Below are positions 11,663 to 23,815 of a stretch of 64,000 bases of DNA, in pieces. Positions within the stretch are counted from its first letter, which is position 1. Every line of letters starts with the position of its first letter. The stretch is taken from assembly GCF_029784155.1 (NCBI RefSeq), contig NC_073692.1, positions 322,645,906-322,709,905 on the forward strand, read 5' to 3'. The translations under genes were made by a program, and so were the position numbers. The DNA is from Uranotaenia lowii. Its lineage: Eukaryota; Arthropoda; Insecta; Diptera; Culicidae. Under the pieces are notes generated by a model that was not told where the DNA came from, searched no databases, and saw only the letters and a list, made by a program, of their open reading frames with translations.

Positions 11663-11760
11663 CCTTAGACCAGTGGTCGGCAACCTATGAAGTCGGAAGA
11701 GCCAAAAACTTCAAATTTTCAAAATTTCAGACTTTGTAAGAGTCACATCAATGATTTATT
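11663..11760 (+). mobile_element. hAT-type element left end, solitary
   Basis: CAGTGGTCGGCAACC at 11671 followed by GGAAGAGCCAAAAAC matches the layout of hAT (Charlie/Buster-like) terminal repeats. The matching right end GGTTGCCGACCACTG was not found downstream, so this looks like a one-ended fragment. The 8 bases before it are CCTTAGAC, a possible lost TSD. Confidence 0.5.
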
Positions 11761-13037
11761 GTGTTTGTTTTAGAAGCAAAAAATATGAATGATCAATGAA
11801 CGTTAGTTTTACGAAATAAACTTTAAACACTCTAGAGTTTTTTTTCTAACTCTTGGATTTTTCTTTAAAATCTGTTTCTGATTATCATTAAGTACGTGGA
11901 TTCTCTTGTGGATCGTCAACTCTTCTAACTTGGTTTGATTTTATATCAATTTTAATACGTTGGAAAATATCGAACAAAGAAAATTTTATCCATATTCAGT
12001 AGGGTATCCTTGAACGCCAAAAAGAGTACATATTTCAAAATGTTTAGGAGAAACGGGAGAAACCAGGAAATTTAAGACCATTCAAATAGTGACAAAAGTC
12101 GCTGGTTATGTGACTTACCTGCAATCATGACTTTTCAAAAAATAGTTTTTTAAAATGGAAATTTTTCGTTTTTAGCTTTTGTTCATTTTCTAGCAGATTT
12201 TCAGTGAAAAGTCAAAGGGTAGATGGATTATTCGAAGAGATAGAAATTAGAACATCACAAATATGAAAAAATGTTGCATTTCAAAAAGAGTTCAAATTGC
12301 TGTTGTGCTCTTGGTCAACTGTTTAGGCGCTAATTGCATATTCAAAGGCGCTGATTGCTTGCACAGTTTATTTCAACGCATGGAAGAAGCTTTTTTCAAA
12401 AGCGATTTTAAAACTTTTTAAGTTGTTGTATTTTACTTATAGAAAAGAACTACTGATGAAATAGAAAACTTTTTATGAACGAAAAATTTAGATTATAATC
12501 CATTGTTTGGAAAACTCAACAAAGTAGAGAAACCTAAAGTACCGTGCCATGAATGCATAAAAGTTTGTATTTCTTTCGAACTTCCTGTACATATAGGAAC
12601 GCAAATTTAAAAACTGGAAGAAATAAGTTCGTGTCTCTGATAAAATGTCATTCATAGAAAAATAGAGTACTTACCGCAAGATTTCACAAAAAGAAGAGTA
12701 CACTAATTTCTCGATCGAAAAAAAGTACATGTTCTCTTCAAAGAGTACGTTTGGTAAACCTAATATAAAGTTTAAAAGAATACTTTGCATGATGTTGAAT
12801 TCAAAGATTTGAACATAACTTAAACACAATATTTTTTCCATTAAAAGGCAAAGGCACACAGGCACTTTAAAAAGCTGTCGATAACACAAAGCCCTAGCTC
12901 ACTTCTTTCAACATATTTGCGATTCTTCTACTCAAAACGCTCTAGTTTTGACCAGTCCAACTATCAGTTTCATATTCTTTCTCATCAAAATTCTATTTTT
13001 TTCAATAAAATTTTCCGAAATGAAAATTCAGATTAAA
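11761..13037. other. non-genic AT-rich stretch
   Basis: No family recognised; short frames on the minus strand (12671-12889) lack any motif. May include the body of the hAT fragment. Confidence 0.4.
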
Positions 13038-14709
13038 ATTAATATTACAGATGTACCAAATATTCGGTCGGCCGAATATTCGGCGCCGAATACCGCCAAA
13101 AAACCGTTAAGCCGAAAATTCGGCTCACCGAATAGTTGAGCTAGGTATTCGTCCGAATAGGCCGAATAGGCCGAATAGGCCGAATATTTATTTTTAAATT
13201 AAAAAAAAAAATGACTTTTCAAATTTTTCAACTGATGTTGGACAGTTTTTAAAATATCCAAAAGTAATGTAGAAAAAGCTTTCAAATAACCAAACTTATG
13301 GTTTCAGTCAAACATTTTAGGTGTGCCCGTGTGTTTTTCACTGTAGATAGCTTTATATATCGATTACACTTCTTGATATATCCAGACTTGTCCATAAACC
13401 AAATAAGGAATTCGAGAAAAATCAAATTTGACCGGGATCAAATAAAAACTCAAATGTCTCTTTAAAACTTTTTAAATTTTGCGTTACAATACGATTGTTT
13501 AGAGTAAATTTATTGGTTAGATACGATTTGAACACTGCTGTTGTGTGTGATTCGATGAAAAATTTAAATTTCAAGAAATTTTATTTCTTTTCCTTTTGTA
13601 TGTTTGAGAATGATGCCTATTGCCTAGTTTCTGTTGAGATTTTCTTTTTTTTTGCAAGTTTTTTAAAGATTTTTTCAGACCTAGCCGTGTGGATACGTGT
13701 CGTAGAAAGTATTGCATGCTTAAGGTTAAAGATCATCGTTCTTCTTGGCCACTATTTTTAAGACATCTAGCAAAATTAGATATTCATCTTATTCGATATA
13801 GAAATATGCAAATTCAAATAGCTTGACACTTGTTTTGAAATAATTTGTACTAGATTTCACTGGAACCCAATCTCTTTTGTTAAGCTTGCCAGATTGCCCG
13901 GTTTTATCCGGGTTTGCCCGGATATTTGATGCAAAATTTCGATAAAGTCCGGTCCGGCCCGGTTGCCCGGATATCGTGAAAAAAGTCCGGATATTGCCCG
14001 GATTTTTTCATAATTTTCGCAAAGAAACCAAAAAAATCAAAGTTTTTGAGTAAGTTTTAGCAAAATCGATTAATGGTATGGAAATTTTCAACGGTTGTTT
14101 CAAATAATTTCACTGATTTACTTTTATAAACCTTTAAATATTTAAGTATTCCAAAAAGGTTTTGGAAGTCTGCAATTACATTAATAAAATATTAATTTTA
14201 ATTTTTTTTGCATTTTTTCTTTGCTTTTATGTATAATTAATCCTAAATTTTGCCCGGTTTTTGCCCGGTTTTTGGATTTGAAAATTTGAAATCCATGTCC
14301 GGATTTTGCCAGGTTTTTTTGAAAAAATGCCCGGAATTGCTAGGCCCGGATGGGAGTGGAAAAAATTCTGGCAACCTTATCTTTTGTGATAAACGTCCTA
14401 GAAGCTACAAGTCATCTGATGTACTTCCAGCTAATGATGACATTTTGAAAATCAAAGAGATCTCTACTTAAAAAAGATCTGATGAATTATACATCTGGTT
14501 GGAAATAATCGACTGAAAAACATGAGGGGCATTAAGATAGCAGAAATTGAAAAAAAATAAATTTTTTTTTAGTTTTGTAATGAAAATTCAACAGAATATT
14601 CGACCGAATATTCGGCCGAATATTCGTTTGGCCGAATAGTTGAAAAGGTCAATATTCGGTATTCGGCCGTTCGCCGAATACCACTATTCGGTACATCTCT
14701 AATTAATAT
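13038..14709. mobile_element. hAT-type non-autonomous element with nested insertion
   Basis: The element runs 13046-14701 with terminal repeats TACAGATGTACC at the left and GGTACATCTCTA at the right. The TSD ATTAATAT is exact (13038-13045 and 14702-14709). Subterminal DNA is packed with palindromic CCGAATATTCGG and GGCCGAATA repeats at both ends, a typical arrangement of transposase-binding motifs. No transposase frame is present. A second hAT MITE at 13881-14379 sits inside it. Confidence 0.9.
13873..14387. mobile_element. hAT MITE of the TAAGGTTGCCAG family, copy 1 (nested)
   Basis: Element 13881-14379 (499 bp). It starts TAAGCTTGCCAGA and ends TCTGGCAACCTTA, with exact 8-bp duplications TCTTTTGT at 13873-13880 and 14380-14387. 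The arms carry repeated GCCCGG and TCCGGGTTTGCCCGG motifs. It lies within the larger hAT element, so it is the younger insertion. Confidence 0.92.
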
Positions 14710-15410
14710 AAAAAGAAAAGCTGAGAAGTAAACACACGAAAAATGAAATATTCCAAAGAACATCAGCGGCGTTCAAATCTTATCTCACAATTTAAAAAAA
14801 TGCATGTGAATTTAATGCGCTAAAATAAATGTGTGAACTGCTCTGGGAAAACCCGTACCTTTTTGCACGATTTCCGGGCGCCATGACCGGACCTAACATT
14901 TCCAATTTAAAATATGGATAAGCAAAGCTTAAACCTGGCAATCTGGAATCTATATTCAGATACATTAAAATTACCGATTTTAGTTAGAATAATAAGATGG
15001 AATTGGGGTAGTTTTTTCAATATTTTTATGTTGTTACGCGTCAAAATTGTTAATATTTTTCGAAGTGTTTGATTAATTTCAATACGATTTTGGAAATTTC
15101 AACTGATCAATTCTCATAGGGGACAAAAAAGTGATTGCAAGTGCTTAAAATATAAAATTTGATGAGGGTTTCGTTGTTTGATAACAAAACAGAGGCTGTC
15201 TAAGAAATACTTTTTTCTAATGATCAACTTTGATTTTCCTATTAGCTCAACTTTTGTGATCGATAGATTCAAATCTAAACACACGTTTTGGAAATAAATA
15301 ATTTGATTTCAGTTTTTTTGTTTTAAAACAACAGTTATTCTTTGCATTAACGGTCAATCATAAATTATTGTCATATAAATTGTCCTTTTCGCTTGTTCCT
15401 ACTACGGATG
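14710..15410. other. non-genic AT-rich stretch
   Basis: No recognisable gene, repeat border or tandem array. Confidence 0.4.
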
Positions 15411-15454
15411 GAATTAAAATATTCTCTCCAAGACCTATGAAAATAATAAATAAT

Positions 15455-15790
15455 AGCAATAAACGGCAATAGAAAATAATGCGAAAAACAAATAAATTGG
15501 AAAAAATTGCACGGAAGCTTGTATGCAACAAAATTGCATACTATATCGTTGCACAAAACTTATAAATCAAGTAATTTTTATCGATTAATTCAATCAAATC
15601 AAGAAAACAAAAGGTGAAATAACTTCCATCTTCTTGAATTTGTTTTTTGGTCTTTCAATCTTTGAATCAATCTTTGAATCAATGAATGCGCTTTCTTTTA
15701 ACTTTTTTCTCATTACTCCTACTGCTTTGCCGTCTTGGGCAAAGTTGTAACAAGAGAGTTTTCCAGTTAATTTCATATATTGGAATTTTA
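15455..15790 (+). repeat. AGGCTGGAAC-type MITE, decayed copy
   Basis: The core (AAGCTTGTATGCAACAAAAT, then AAAAGGTGAAATAACTTC) recurs in inverted orientation at 17745-18158 and directly at 40253-40645. This copy lacks clear ends, so it is an old, truncated member of the family. Confidence 0.65.
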
Positions 15791-15837
15791 TTTACATTGC
15801 GTGAGATCAAAATAGTCATAAAAAAGTTACATTTTTT

Positions 15838-15997
15838 TAAAAGACATACACCGTCTTAGCCAATTTAGGCTTTAAAGACTGAATAAATGACGTGGAAAAC
15901 TTAAGATTACCGTACCGAGATGGGGATCGAACCCATGCCATCAGTGGACCAGCGATTACCGTCTAACCACGCTAACCACTCGACCACCGAGACGTAC
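15838..15997 (-). mobile_element. tRNA-derived SINE
   Basis: Read on the minus strand, a tRNA-like head (15997 down to about 15911) has an A box TGGTCGAGTGG (15975-15985) and a B box GGTTCGATCCC (15923-15933), the internal promoter of RNA polymerase III. A short unrelated body follows and ends in an A-rich tail near 15840. The acceptor ends do not pair, so it is not a functional tRNA gene. No convincing target duplication was found. Confidence 0.7.
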
Positions 15998-15999
15998 AA

Positions 16000-17265
16000 A
16001 ACAAACGAACGAACAAATTTGCGTGTATTTCCATACAAAATTAAAAATCAAAACCGTTTTATTGTTATTGTAATACCGGGTTCCTGAATTTCATTAAAAA
16101 AATTTGCGAAAATTCTATCGTTCGTTTTTTAAAAAAAGGATATCACATGATTTTTGAAATTCGGAAAAAATTGCAAAACGATACACCCTTATTTTGATTT
16201 TTGATTTTGATAGTTTAAAAAAGTTAAATTACATAGTTTTGCAAAATTGGTAAGATATCATAACAAGTGTTTCTGGCATTACTGAAGAAAGTTTTAAAAA
16301 GGATTTATTTCATTTAATCTATTCGACGAAGCCCGCAAAATGACTTGATTTCTGCATTTAAAAATATCGAGAAATTCAAATCGGGTCGAAATTTCTTTTA
16401 AAACACCGTTGAAATTTCGTTAATTTTCAGAATGGAAAGAACTAAACAAATATGAAATTTAATTTTTTTTTTCGCAGAAATCAAAATTACTTGCGTTTTT
16501 AGGAAAAGTTAGAAATTAATTGAAAATCTTCGTTTTAATTTGCTCGTTATTTTTGAAAGATTAGTCGTAAAAGTGTCGAATTTTCTTAGAAAATTTTAAC
16601 CTACATTTAAATTTATTTTAAAAAAAAACAAAAGCTTTTGTAGAAATATTTCGATTCAAGGCATCCAATTTAATCAAACTAGCTCTTATGTTCTTTGCAC
16701 CTCGGAGAATATGAATTATGTGGCCTTAAGTATTTTTTCAAAATCCTTTAGAATTATAGAGTTGAGCATTGAGAAGAACAAGAAACACAAAATCAAACTG
16801 AGGTTGGAATTGGTTTTTCAAATAATATTTTATATAAGCATAAAATTTGCAAGCAAAATTTTAGAATTTGTTATAATTGCTTCAACTTCTGAATTTGTTC
16901 AGTCACACTTCTTAATAAAAACCCATTCTGAAGACGAGGTGTCAAGATATGCGTATCAATACAAAAAGTTTATTGAATTACAATTAGAAATTAACTATAA
17001 TATATATCCAAGTGTGAATGTGGAAACGTATTAATCCTTGAATGATTTAGAACAAAATATCGCTGGAGGCGAAGTTTTCAAAATGAAATTAGAATTAGTC
17101 ATTGTATTCAGATAAATTATGCTTTTACGGTCTCTAATTAATGAATAAATAGATGTATATTATTTCATTGTAACTTTTGAAAAATTAAGGATAAAGGTAG
17201 CACCGGGTCACAAACAATATAATGTGATAATTTAACAAACCTATATTCATTATTTTTTTTAGATT
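16000..17265. other. non-genic AT-rich stretch
   Basis: One 107-codon open frame at 16711-17034 is AT-driven, with no domain or motif I can recognise. No repeat borders were seen. Confidence 0.35.
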
Positions 17266-17269
17266 CTGC

Positions 17270-17353
17270 GTGATGACAGGTAATAATAATAATAATATTT
17301 ATTAATGACCCTTTAACTTTATAAGTCATTCAGGTCAGAGTGATGACAGGTAA
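17270..17353 (-). mobile_element. 56-bp 3'-end retrotransposon scrap with 14-bp TSD
   Basis: Direct repeats GTGATGACAGGTAA (17270-17283 and 17340-17353) flank 56 bp. On the minus strand the insert reads as a short 3' UTR that ends in ATTATTATTATTA. This is the form left by a severely 5'-truncated non-LTR insertion with a TAA-repeat tail. Confidence 0.85.
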
Positions 17354-17742
17354 ACAATAAATATAAATATATTTAGTTTTCCGTTTAATTCCGTTAAGTT
17401 AGACCTTCGCTCTACAAAGCCGAAATTATTAAATTTATATAGTGTGAAAATTTTGTGACATTTTAACAAAGGATTCCGCTATTTGGTATGGCCTTCCAAA
17501 CCCCTCAAAATTAAAACTAATTTCCTCATGGAAGCTTTCCACACTCTTAGTATGGTGGAGACGATTTTGAATATCACTGAACTTTTAAGCATTAACCAAA
17601 TAACTTATGTTTATTGGATTAAAATTTAATGTGAATGAAACGTATACATTCTGAAATATTCTAAATTGTTAAGAATATAAAACCATTTTGTTTTGCTGCT
17701 TCAAATGCAGTTATTATAAACCGAGGTTTTTTTTTAATGAAA

Positions 17743-18160
17743 TAAGCTGGAACAAATATGAATTTCTTCTTTTGTAAACACACCCCCCCCCCTCCTTCGA
17801 AATTCCCTAAAAATACGAAGGGGGAAAACATAAAGTTTGAAGTTTGTTATGAAAATTTGGAAAAAAATCAATATCTGAAAGATTACAAGAACAAAATCAA
17901 AATATTGTGGAAGATAGAAGTTATTTCACCTTTTGTATTCTTGATTTAATAAATTTTTCGATTCAAAATAACTTGATTTTTAGGTTTTGTACAATGATAT
18001 AGTGTGCAATTTTGATGCATACAAACTTTCGTGCAATTTATTCCAATTTATTTGGTTTTCACATTATTTCTTATTATACTCTACCACCTTCCCCCTCCCT
18101 TCCCTGCGATGTTCCAACTGCGAGTGACAAAAGAATAATTTGAAGTTTGTTCCGGCCTTA
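17743..18160 (-). mobile_element. AGGCTGGAAC-type MITE, TA-flanked
   Basis: The element (17745-18158) is bordered by TA at 17743-17744 and 18159-18160. It ends in AGCTGGAACAAAT and GTTTGTTCCGGCCT inverted repeats. The interior matches, inverted, the copies at 15455 and 40253. The TA duplication points to the Tc1/mariner superfamily. The open frame at its left end is chance. Confidence 0.78.
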
Positions 18161-19240
18161 TTTTTTAGAACATGACAATCTTGGAAAAAGCCGAAGGTCA
18201 CGATTTGGCCACCCTTGTTTTAAACAGCTTAATTTATACCCGTTTTTAGTTTTTAGATTTAGTTATAATCGGCTAATATATGGTGGAGTTGTTCAACATC
18301 GGCATCGGAAACATCCAGATAACGCATCCTGTACATTGGACTGGTTTTAATTGGACCAAAAATTTATCAAACGGTGTTGGGTTCCTTTTGAGGTCAACAA
18401 CAGCTGTGACAATATTCGTAGCTAAAGAATTTCTCGTGGGCTGAAGCAAAAAAAATTTAAGTTTGCAGGAGGATCAAAATGAATTTTTTTTCTGTTTTAA
18501 AAAAAAATTGTGTACTTTTTTTATTTTCAAAAATAATTTCTAAAAGCAGCATTATTCACAAAACAAAATTTCACAAAACCTAAAGGCTTATACTAGCTTT
18601 ATGAAAATGTTTAGACGATTTCTACACTGAGTGGAAAAAAAAATGATAATAAGAAAATCAATGCAAACCGCCTAAATGCACTGAATTGAGGGTTAAATTT
18701 TTGAAATTTTAAATTTATTTGACTTTTGTTGTCAGCTGGTATAACGCAGTGTGTAACGCTATGTCTTGAAAAAAATGAACTTTAGCCCTACAAATATGTA
18801 CATGAATGAAGGGCGTGCATAAATAAAGTGCACTAAGAATCCGGTAGCAGCCCATATACAAAAAGGGAACGAGTTCATTGATCTCCAGATCAAAACACAA
18901 ATAAAATTTATCTGAAACTAGTTGCGTGTTCTTCGGTACGTTATCATTCTGTCGGTGATCAAAATTAAAATTTGAATCATTAAGTTGAGTTGTTTTGTCT
19001 TATTTGTTGAAGACTTTCCAGATCTATGAATAACGCCTGCTTAACGATTTTCTGAATTTATTTTTTTTCTTTAAGTTTATTTATTCTTGTTTTGTTTGTG
19101 AAGCTTATAACTAACTACACTTCATGAGTTTAACCATTCTGTAGATGATAAAGTTTATAGGAAGGGTGCATCAACCCATCAATTCAATAACTTTAAATTC
19201 CTGTTTTTGCAAGAAATTTATTAGAAGACAAGAAAACATA
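18161..19240. other. non-genic stretch upstream of gene A
   Basis: No coding region was recognised up to the promoter of the first HAO gene. Several poly-A/T runs; no TIR pair. Confidence 0.4.
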
Positions 19241-19245
19241 AGCTT

Positions 19246-19280
19246 TATAAGTACTGTTTTCTTCAATATAGCATCAGAAC
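19246..19280 (+). promoter_or_regulatory. predicted core promoter of HAO gene A
   Basis: TATAAG at 19246-19251 lies 30 bp before an arthropod-like initiator TCAGAAC (19274-19280, A+1 at 19276). The start codon is 62 nt further on. Motif spacing is ideal, but no expression data support it. Confidence 0.5.
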
Positions 19281-19337
19281 GGGTACATGGTTTAAGCCAA
19301 AATAACTGAATCACCTCATAGAAACTTGAGCAATAAA

Positions 19338-20470
19338 ATGAGCTTATCTACCGTAGAAGATTTTCACCATAGGGCTGCCGAGATGCTGGATGTAGAATCT
19401 TTCGAGTACTTCAACGGGGCTGCAGGTCGACGCCAAACGCATATGCTCAATGGGTCAAGCTTTGACCACATCCGAATAAAACCTCGGCAGCTGATGAATG
19501 TTGAACACCGCCGGATGGATCTGTCTCTTTTGGGATTCAGCTTCTCGATGCCGCTAGGAATTTGTCCTACAGCATTCCATAAGTTGGCTCATCAAGATGG
19601 TGAACAGGCAACGGCTCGAGCAGCGGCCAAAATGGGTATCCCGATGATTATGAGCTCGTTGGCCAATAGCACTATCCCTGAAGTGGCCCAAGCAGCTCCA
19701 ACAGGAACTCGTTGGATGCAAATCTATATCCATAGGAACCGAGACATCACCAAAACCATAGTGAAGCAGGCGGAAGAAAATGGATTTTCTGCAATAGTTC
19801 TAACCATCGATAGTGCCGTCCATGGCATCATACACGGGTCCATTCGTGGAAGTGATCAAACACCGGGAAGAGTCCGGTGTGCAGTTTTTTGGGACCTGCA
19901 ACGGCAAGGTGTGATTGCCAACAGCAATGAGAAAAGTGTCGTTCTCGATGTGGATTCCTCACTGACGTGGAAGGACGTGGAATGGCTGATGAGTATCACG
20001 AAGCTTCCGGTTATTGTCAAAGGAGTTCTTACCAAAGAAGACGCCGGGTGCGCCCTGGAAATTGGAGTGGCTGCCGTTTATGTTTCCAATCATGGCGGCA
20101 GGCAGCTGGATTCGATTCCTGCTACGGTATGATTGATGACTTTGGAAAATGATTTTTTTTAAGTTTCAACAAACTTTTGTAGATCGAAGCTCTACCGGAA
20201 ATAGTTTCTGCAGTCGGTGGTAAAATCCCAATCCTGTTCGATGGAGGAGTGGCAAAAGGGACCGACATCTTCAAAGCGCTGGCATATGGAGCCGATATAG
20301 TGCTGGTGGGTCGTTCGATTCTGTGGGGTTTGGCCGTTGATGGACAGCGAGGCGTCGAAAGTGTTTTGGAGATCCTGAGGAATGAGCTGGATAATACCAT
20401 GGCACTAGCTGGTTGCAGCTCATTGGAAGAAATCTGTAGGGATCGAGTGCAACACGAGATGCATTATTGA
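19338..20470 (+). CDS. (S)-2-hydroxy-acid oxidase-like protein, gene A
   Basis: Two exons, 19338-20126 and 20183-20470, joined over a 56-nt GT..AG intron in phase 0, give 358 residues, close to the usual 360-370 of the family. The enzymes are FMN flavoproteins that oxidise glycolate and other L-2-hydroxy acids to 2-keto acids with release of H2O2, normally in peroxisomes. Family features: EYF near residue 24, QIYI (Tyr130), LTID (Asp158), PVIVKG (Lys228), SNHGGRQLD (His252, Arg255), then the FMN-phosphate region FDGGVAKGTDIFKALA. The residue matching the substrate-binding Arg (plant R164, human R167) is Ile165, and the stretch 159-205 (loop 4) is unlike relatives. The C-terminus (EMHY) has no SKL-type peroxisomal signal. 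Start chosen at the first ATG after the predicted promoter. Substrate range is probably altered, or activity reduced. Confidence 0.88.
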
Positions 20471-20628
20471 AAGAAATCCACGACAAGTCGTATAAAACGT
20501 TACAGAACTACATCGGCCAAGCAGTCAACTGACATCAGATTATACTCTTCTTATTTAAGATAGCTGAAAATTTTGGAAAAATTGGTTGATCCCCATCTCA
20601 TTAAGTTGAAAATAACACTGTTTGTAAC

Positions 20629-21110
20629 GGATAGAATAAGGTTGCCAGAATTTTTTCAGCACGTATCCGGGCCGGATAAACCGGCCATTTTTTATATAAA
20701 AACCTGGCAAAATCCGGGCATTCGATTTCAAATTGATGACCATAAGTCCGGGCAATATCCGAGCAAATTTTACCAAAACTCTGAAATTCTTTAACAAAAA
20801 TCAAGAAAATAAAATGAAAAGAAAATTTTTTTCATCAAAACTCATCAATAGATTTTGAACCGTATTTGAGGCTTCCAAAAATCCTTCATGATTATTTTTA
20901 TAAAATTTGCTCAAAAAATTTCGTTTTGAAGGTGTTTGTTGTTCTTTTTTTGTTTAATTTGCCGAATAAAGTGAATAAATCCGGGCAAAATTCGGGCATT
21001 TTTCAATGAAATCCAGGCAAACGGGCCGGGTCGGACTGTACCTCAATTTAGTATTAAATATACGGGCAAACCCGGATAAAACCGGGCAATCTGGCAACCT
21101 TAGGATAGAA
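20629..21110. mobile_element. hAT MITE of the TAAGGTTGCCAG family, copy 2
   Basis: Element 20637-21102 (466 bp), ends TAAGGTTGCCAG and CTGGCAACCTTA. Exact 8-bp duplications GGATAGAA lie at 20629-20636 and 21103-21110. Interior has CCGGGCAA repeats. It lies about 165 bp after the stop of gene A. Confidence 0.93.
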
Positions 21111-21560
21111 AGCTACAGATACAAATAATAGCCCTTACTTTATTCTATTTTAAAAAGACCTTGCCTATTTTAGAAGGACCTGGTGAAGGCACCCGAATAA
21201 GGCTTTTCGACGCCATTTCTATTTTAATTTAAAAATTTATTTTATCATCTAGTGGAAAAGCAAGCTATATGCTCTTATTAATCAGAATAGTGATGCTATC
21301 GAATGTGTCAACAAATGTGTGTTTAATAAATATAATCATATGAGCAGACATCTGTTTTCTATGCATTGAAGAAACAATTATGTCGAAATCTTAAGCAATT
21401 TTCGAGAACTCGATTTTATTATAAGGGTTGTACAAAAGTTTGAATAATATAAAATTAAAATCTGCACGCATTAAAAAGGGTCTATATCGGAGCTATGTAA
21501 ACGAAATAAAAATGTTTTGTAATCAAAATGTAGGGTTTTTATTGCACTTCATAGGAAAAA
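21111..21560. other. non-genic stretch
   Basis: AT-rich, nothing recognised. Confidence 0.4.
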
Positions 21561-21579
21561 TAAGAAAAAAACTATTCCG

Positions 21580-22285
21580 ATGCTGTTTTGATGAAATTTG
21601 GAACTTTTCGTCAAGAACAACTCATCATAGTTTGGACCCCCTATTCACTGACCTCAGCGGCCATTTTGTTCCACAATCTCTTCATCTCTGTTACATCCCG
21701 AGTTGTCCTACCATTCTTCTTCATCTTCTGCTTGACAATTGTCCAAAATTTTTCGATAAGGCGGAATTGAGGGCAGTTGGGTGGGTTGATGTCCTTTTCG
21801 ACAAAATCCACCCGTTGGCATGATACCTCTGTAGTACCTCTTTGCTGTAGTGGCAGCTTGCCAAATCTGGCGAAAACTGTATTGGTCCATTGTGAGATCT
21901 AATGTACGAAAAAAAAAAAACGTTTTTAAGGCACTCCTCCTTGTACATTTCGGAGTCCATGGTCTTGTTTTTCACAAAAATCGGGGTTTTTCGTCCGCAG
22001 CTGCAAATACCTTGCCAGATCAAACACTTTCTTGCCAAATTATCGGCAGTGGCTTTGTAAAATTTTTGGCCAGGAAGCCGCCCAAAATCAGATTTCACGA
22101 TTTTTGAACCAGACCACGTCGGGTTTTTGACGTGGATGTCCACAATTAACTTTCGCCTCGCGGCTTCCATTACGTGTAATTTTACTGGAACAAAACGAAT
22201 CGTTATGAAATTTTCAGCACTTATAGAGGAAACATTTCCTAACAAAATACTGTCAAAATATTTCAGATCCGACAACAAGTAGCGC
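21580..22285 (-). pseudogene. ITmD37E-like (Tc1/mariner) transposase relic
   Basis: On the minus strand an N-terminal MEAARRKLIVDIHVKNPTWS-like start is followed by FGRLPGQKFYKATAD, CLIWQGICSCGRKTP, KTMDSEMYKEECL, SPDLASCHYS and, in another frame, NCPQFRLIEKFW. These are the blocks of a DD37E transposase. The region between the N-terminal helix-turn-helix and FGRLPGQ is missing, so the first catalytic Asp is absent, and frameshifts break the rest. No clear TIR pair was found. Confidence 0.8.
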
Positions 22286-22329
22286 TCTGGTATAATAAAC
22301 AGTGCGTTCAGATTTTGGATGATCCATGC

Positions 22330-22880
22330 TTTATATGACTATGACAAATTTCAACCATATGACAGATTTTAATCATGTGACATAAACTTATCACGAGACA
22401 TAATCTGACCAAGCATTATGATCATTCCATGTGATATAATCGGATCATGCAACATAATCAGACCATGTAACATAATTCGACCATGTGACATAATTCAACC
22501 ATGCAATATAACCGACCATCTGAAATAATCCAATCATGCATCATATTCGAACATGTGACACAATCTGACTTTGCAACATAATCCGATCATGTGACAAAAT
22601 CCGATCATGCAATTTAATCGAAGATGTGACATAATCCGATCATGCAATATTATCGGATCATGTAACATAATCCAATCATGCAACACATCGACCATGTGAC
22701 ATAATCTGTCTATGCAACATAATCCGATCATGCAACATAATCGACCATGTGACATAATCCCATCATGCAACATAACTGACAATGTGACATAATGCGACCA
22801 TGCAACATAATCGACCATGTGACATAATACGACCAGGAAACATAATCGACCATGTGACATAAACTGACTATGCAACTCCT
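22330..22880. repeat. diverged minisatellite (CATGTGACATAATC-type units)
   Basis: About 550 bp of alternating units of roughly 18 bp, CATGTGACATAATCC and CATGCAACATAATCG, with many point changes and small indels. A minus-strand frame of 113 codons through it (22534-22875) is repeat-driven (recurring LCHM, MSHG) and not a gene. Confidence 0.85.
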
Positions 22881-23815
22881 CTCCTTACAAAAAAAAACAA
22901 AAAAAGAACTACAGAAAAAAAATATATTAGTGAAACTCGAAAAACGTGATCATGGGCATTTTAACGGCTTTTGTTGTTAATTTTATCCTATTCAATTTAC
23001 CTAAAAGTGAGAAAAAATTTCTATTTTTTGCAATTACCATTGCAGACCATAGCAATTACCATACCAATGATGTCTTTTGAAAAGATATTTATCATTCAAT
23101 TTAATAAAATTCTTTTGAAGACGTCCTAATCCTATCCTTTGGAACAACATGCTTGAAAGACATTTTTCCAAAAACTAACCTCAAAAAACGAAAGATTCGT
23201 AATTTTTTTACGAAGCAAGTTTTGAAGCCTACTGTTCAGTTTCTCTAAAGGTTGCGAACATATCAAAACAAAAATAAATGCTTTTGAAAGGGCAATTTTC
23301 AACTTTTATGGACATATGTATATTATTCATTTGTATGCATCAGGTTTTACTACTAAAATAAATTAACTAAAAAATAGTGGACGGATTATTTTCCATATAT
23401 TTTCACACGTTTACTAAAGTTCCCACGAGAGTGGAATGTAGTTAGCTGAATGATTGTTCGATCTTCAGAAGAAGATCTATCTACAAGATCGATACAGATG
23501 AACGGCCGTAAAATCAATCCACCTAAAAATCGAAGTTTTTGTTTATATAAAATATATGTCTCGCTATTTTCAGCTCACCAAGGATAAAAAAAATTAAAAA
23601 GCTGGCTAAAAAATCAATCCAAAAAATCTAAAATATGAGTTAAAAAGATGGAAAAGGTTCAGCGGAAAATGTACTTTAGAGAATTTATAAATTGGCACAA
23701 AAACCATAAGTTCGGTTCCACAAAAGAATGAGAAATAATGTAGATTTTTCAGTACAAATTATTAAATTTTTAAATACAAACTTAAAAGTTAAATTTTTAC
23801 TCATGTAAATTATTA
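22881..23815. other. non-genic AT-rich stretch
   Basis: No recognisable gene or element border. Confidence 0.4.

Noticed and set aside
15911..15997. Functional tRNA gene
   Set aside because: A and B boxes are good but the acceptor ends do not pair and an unrelated tail follows, as in a SINE.
16711..17034. 107-codon plus-strand frame as a gene
   Set aside because: Very AT-rich, no domain, no promoter or splice context; likely random.
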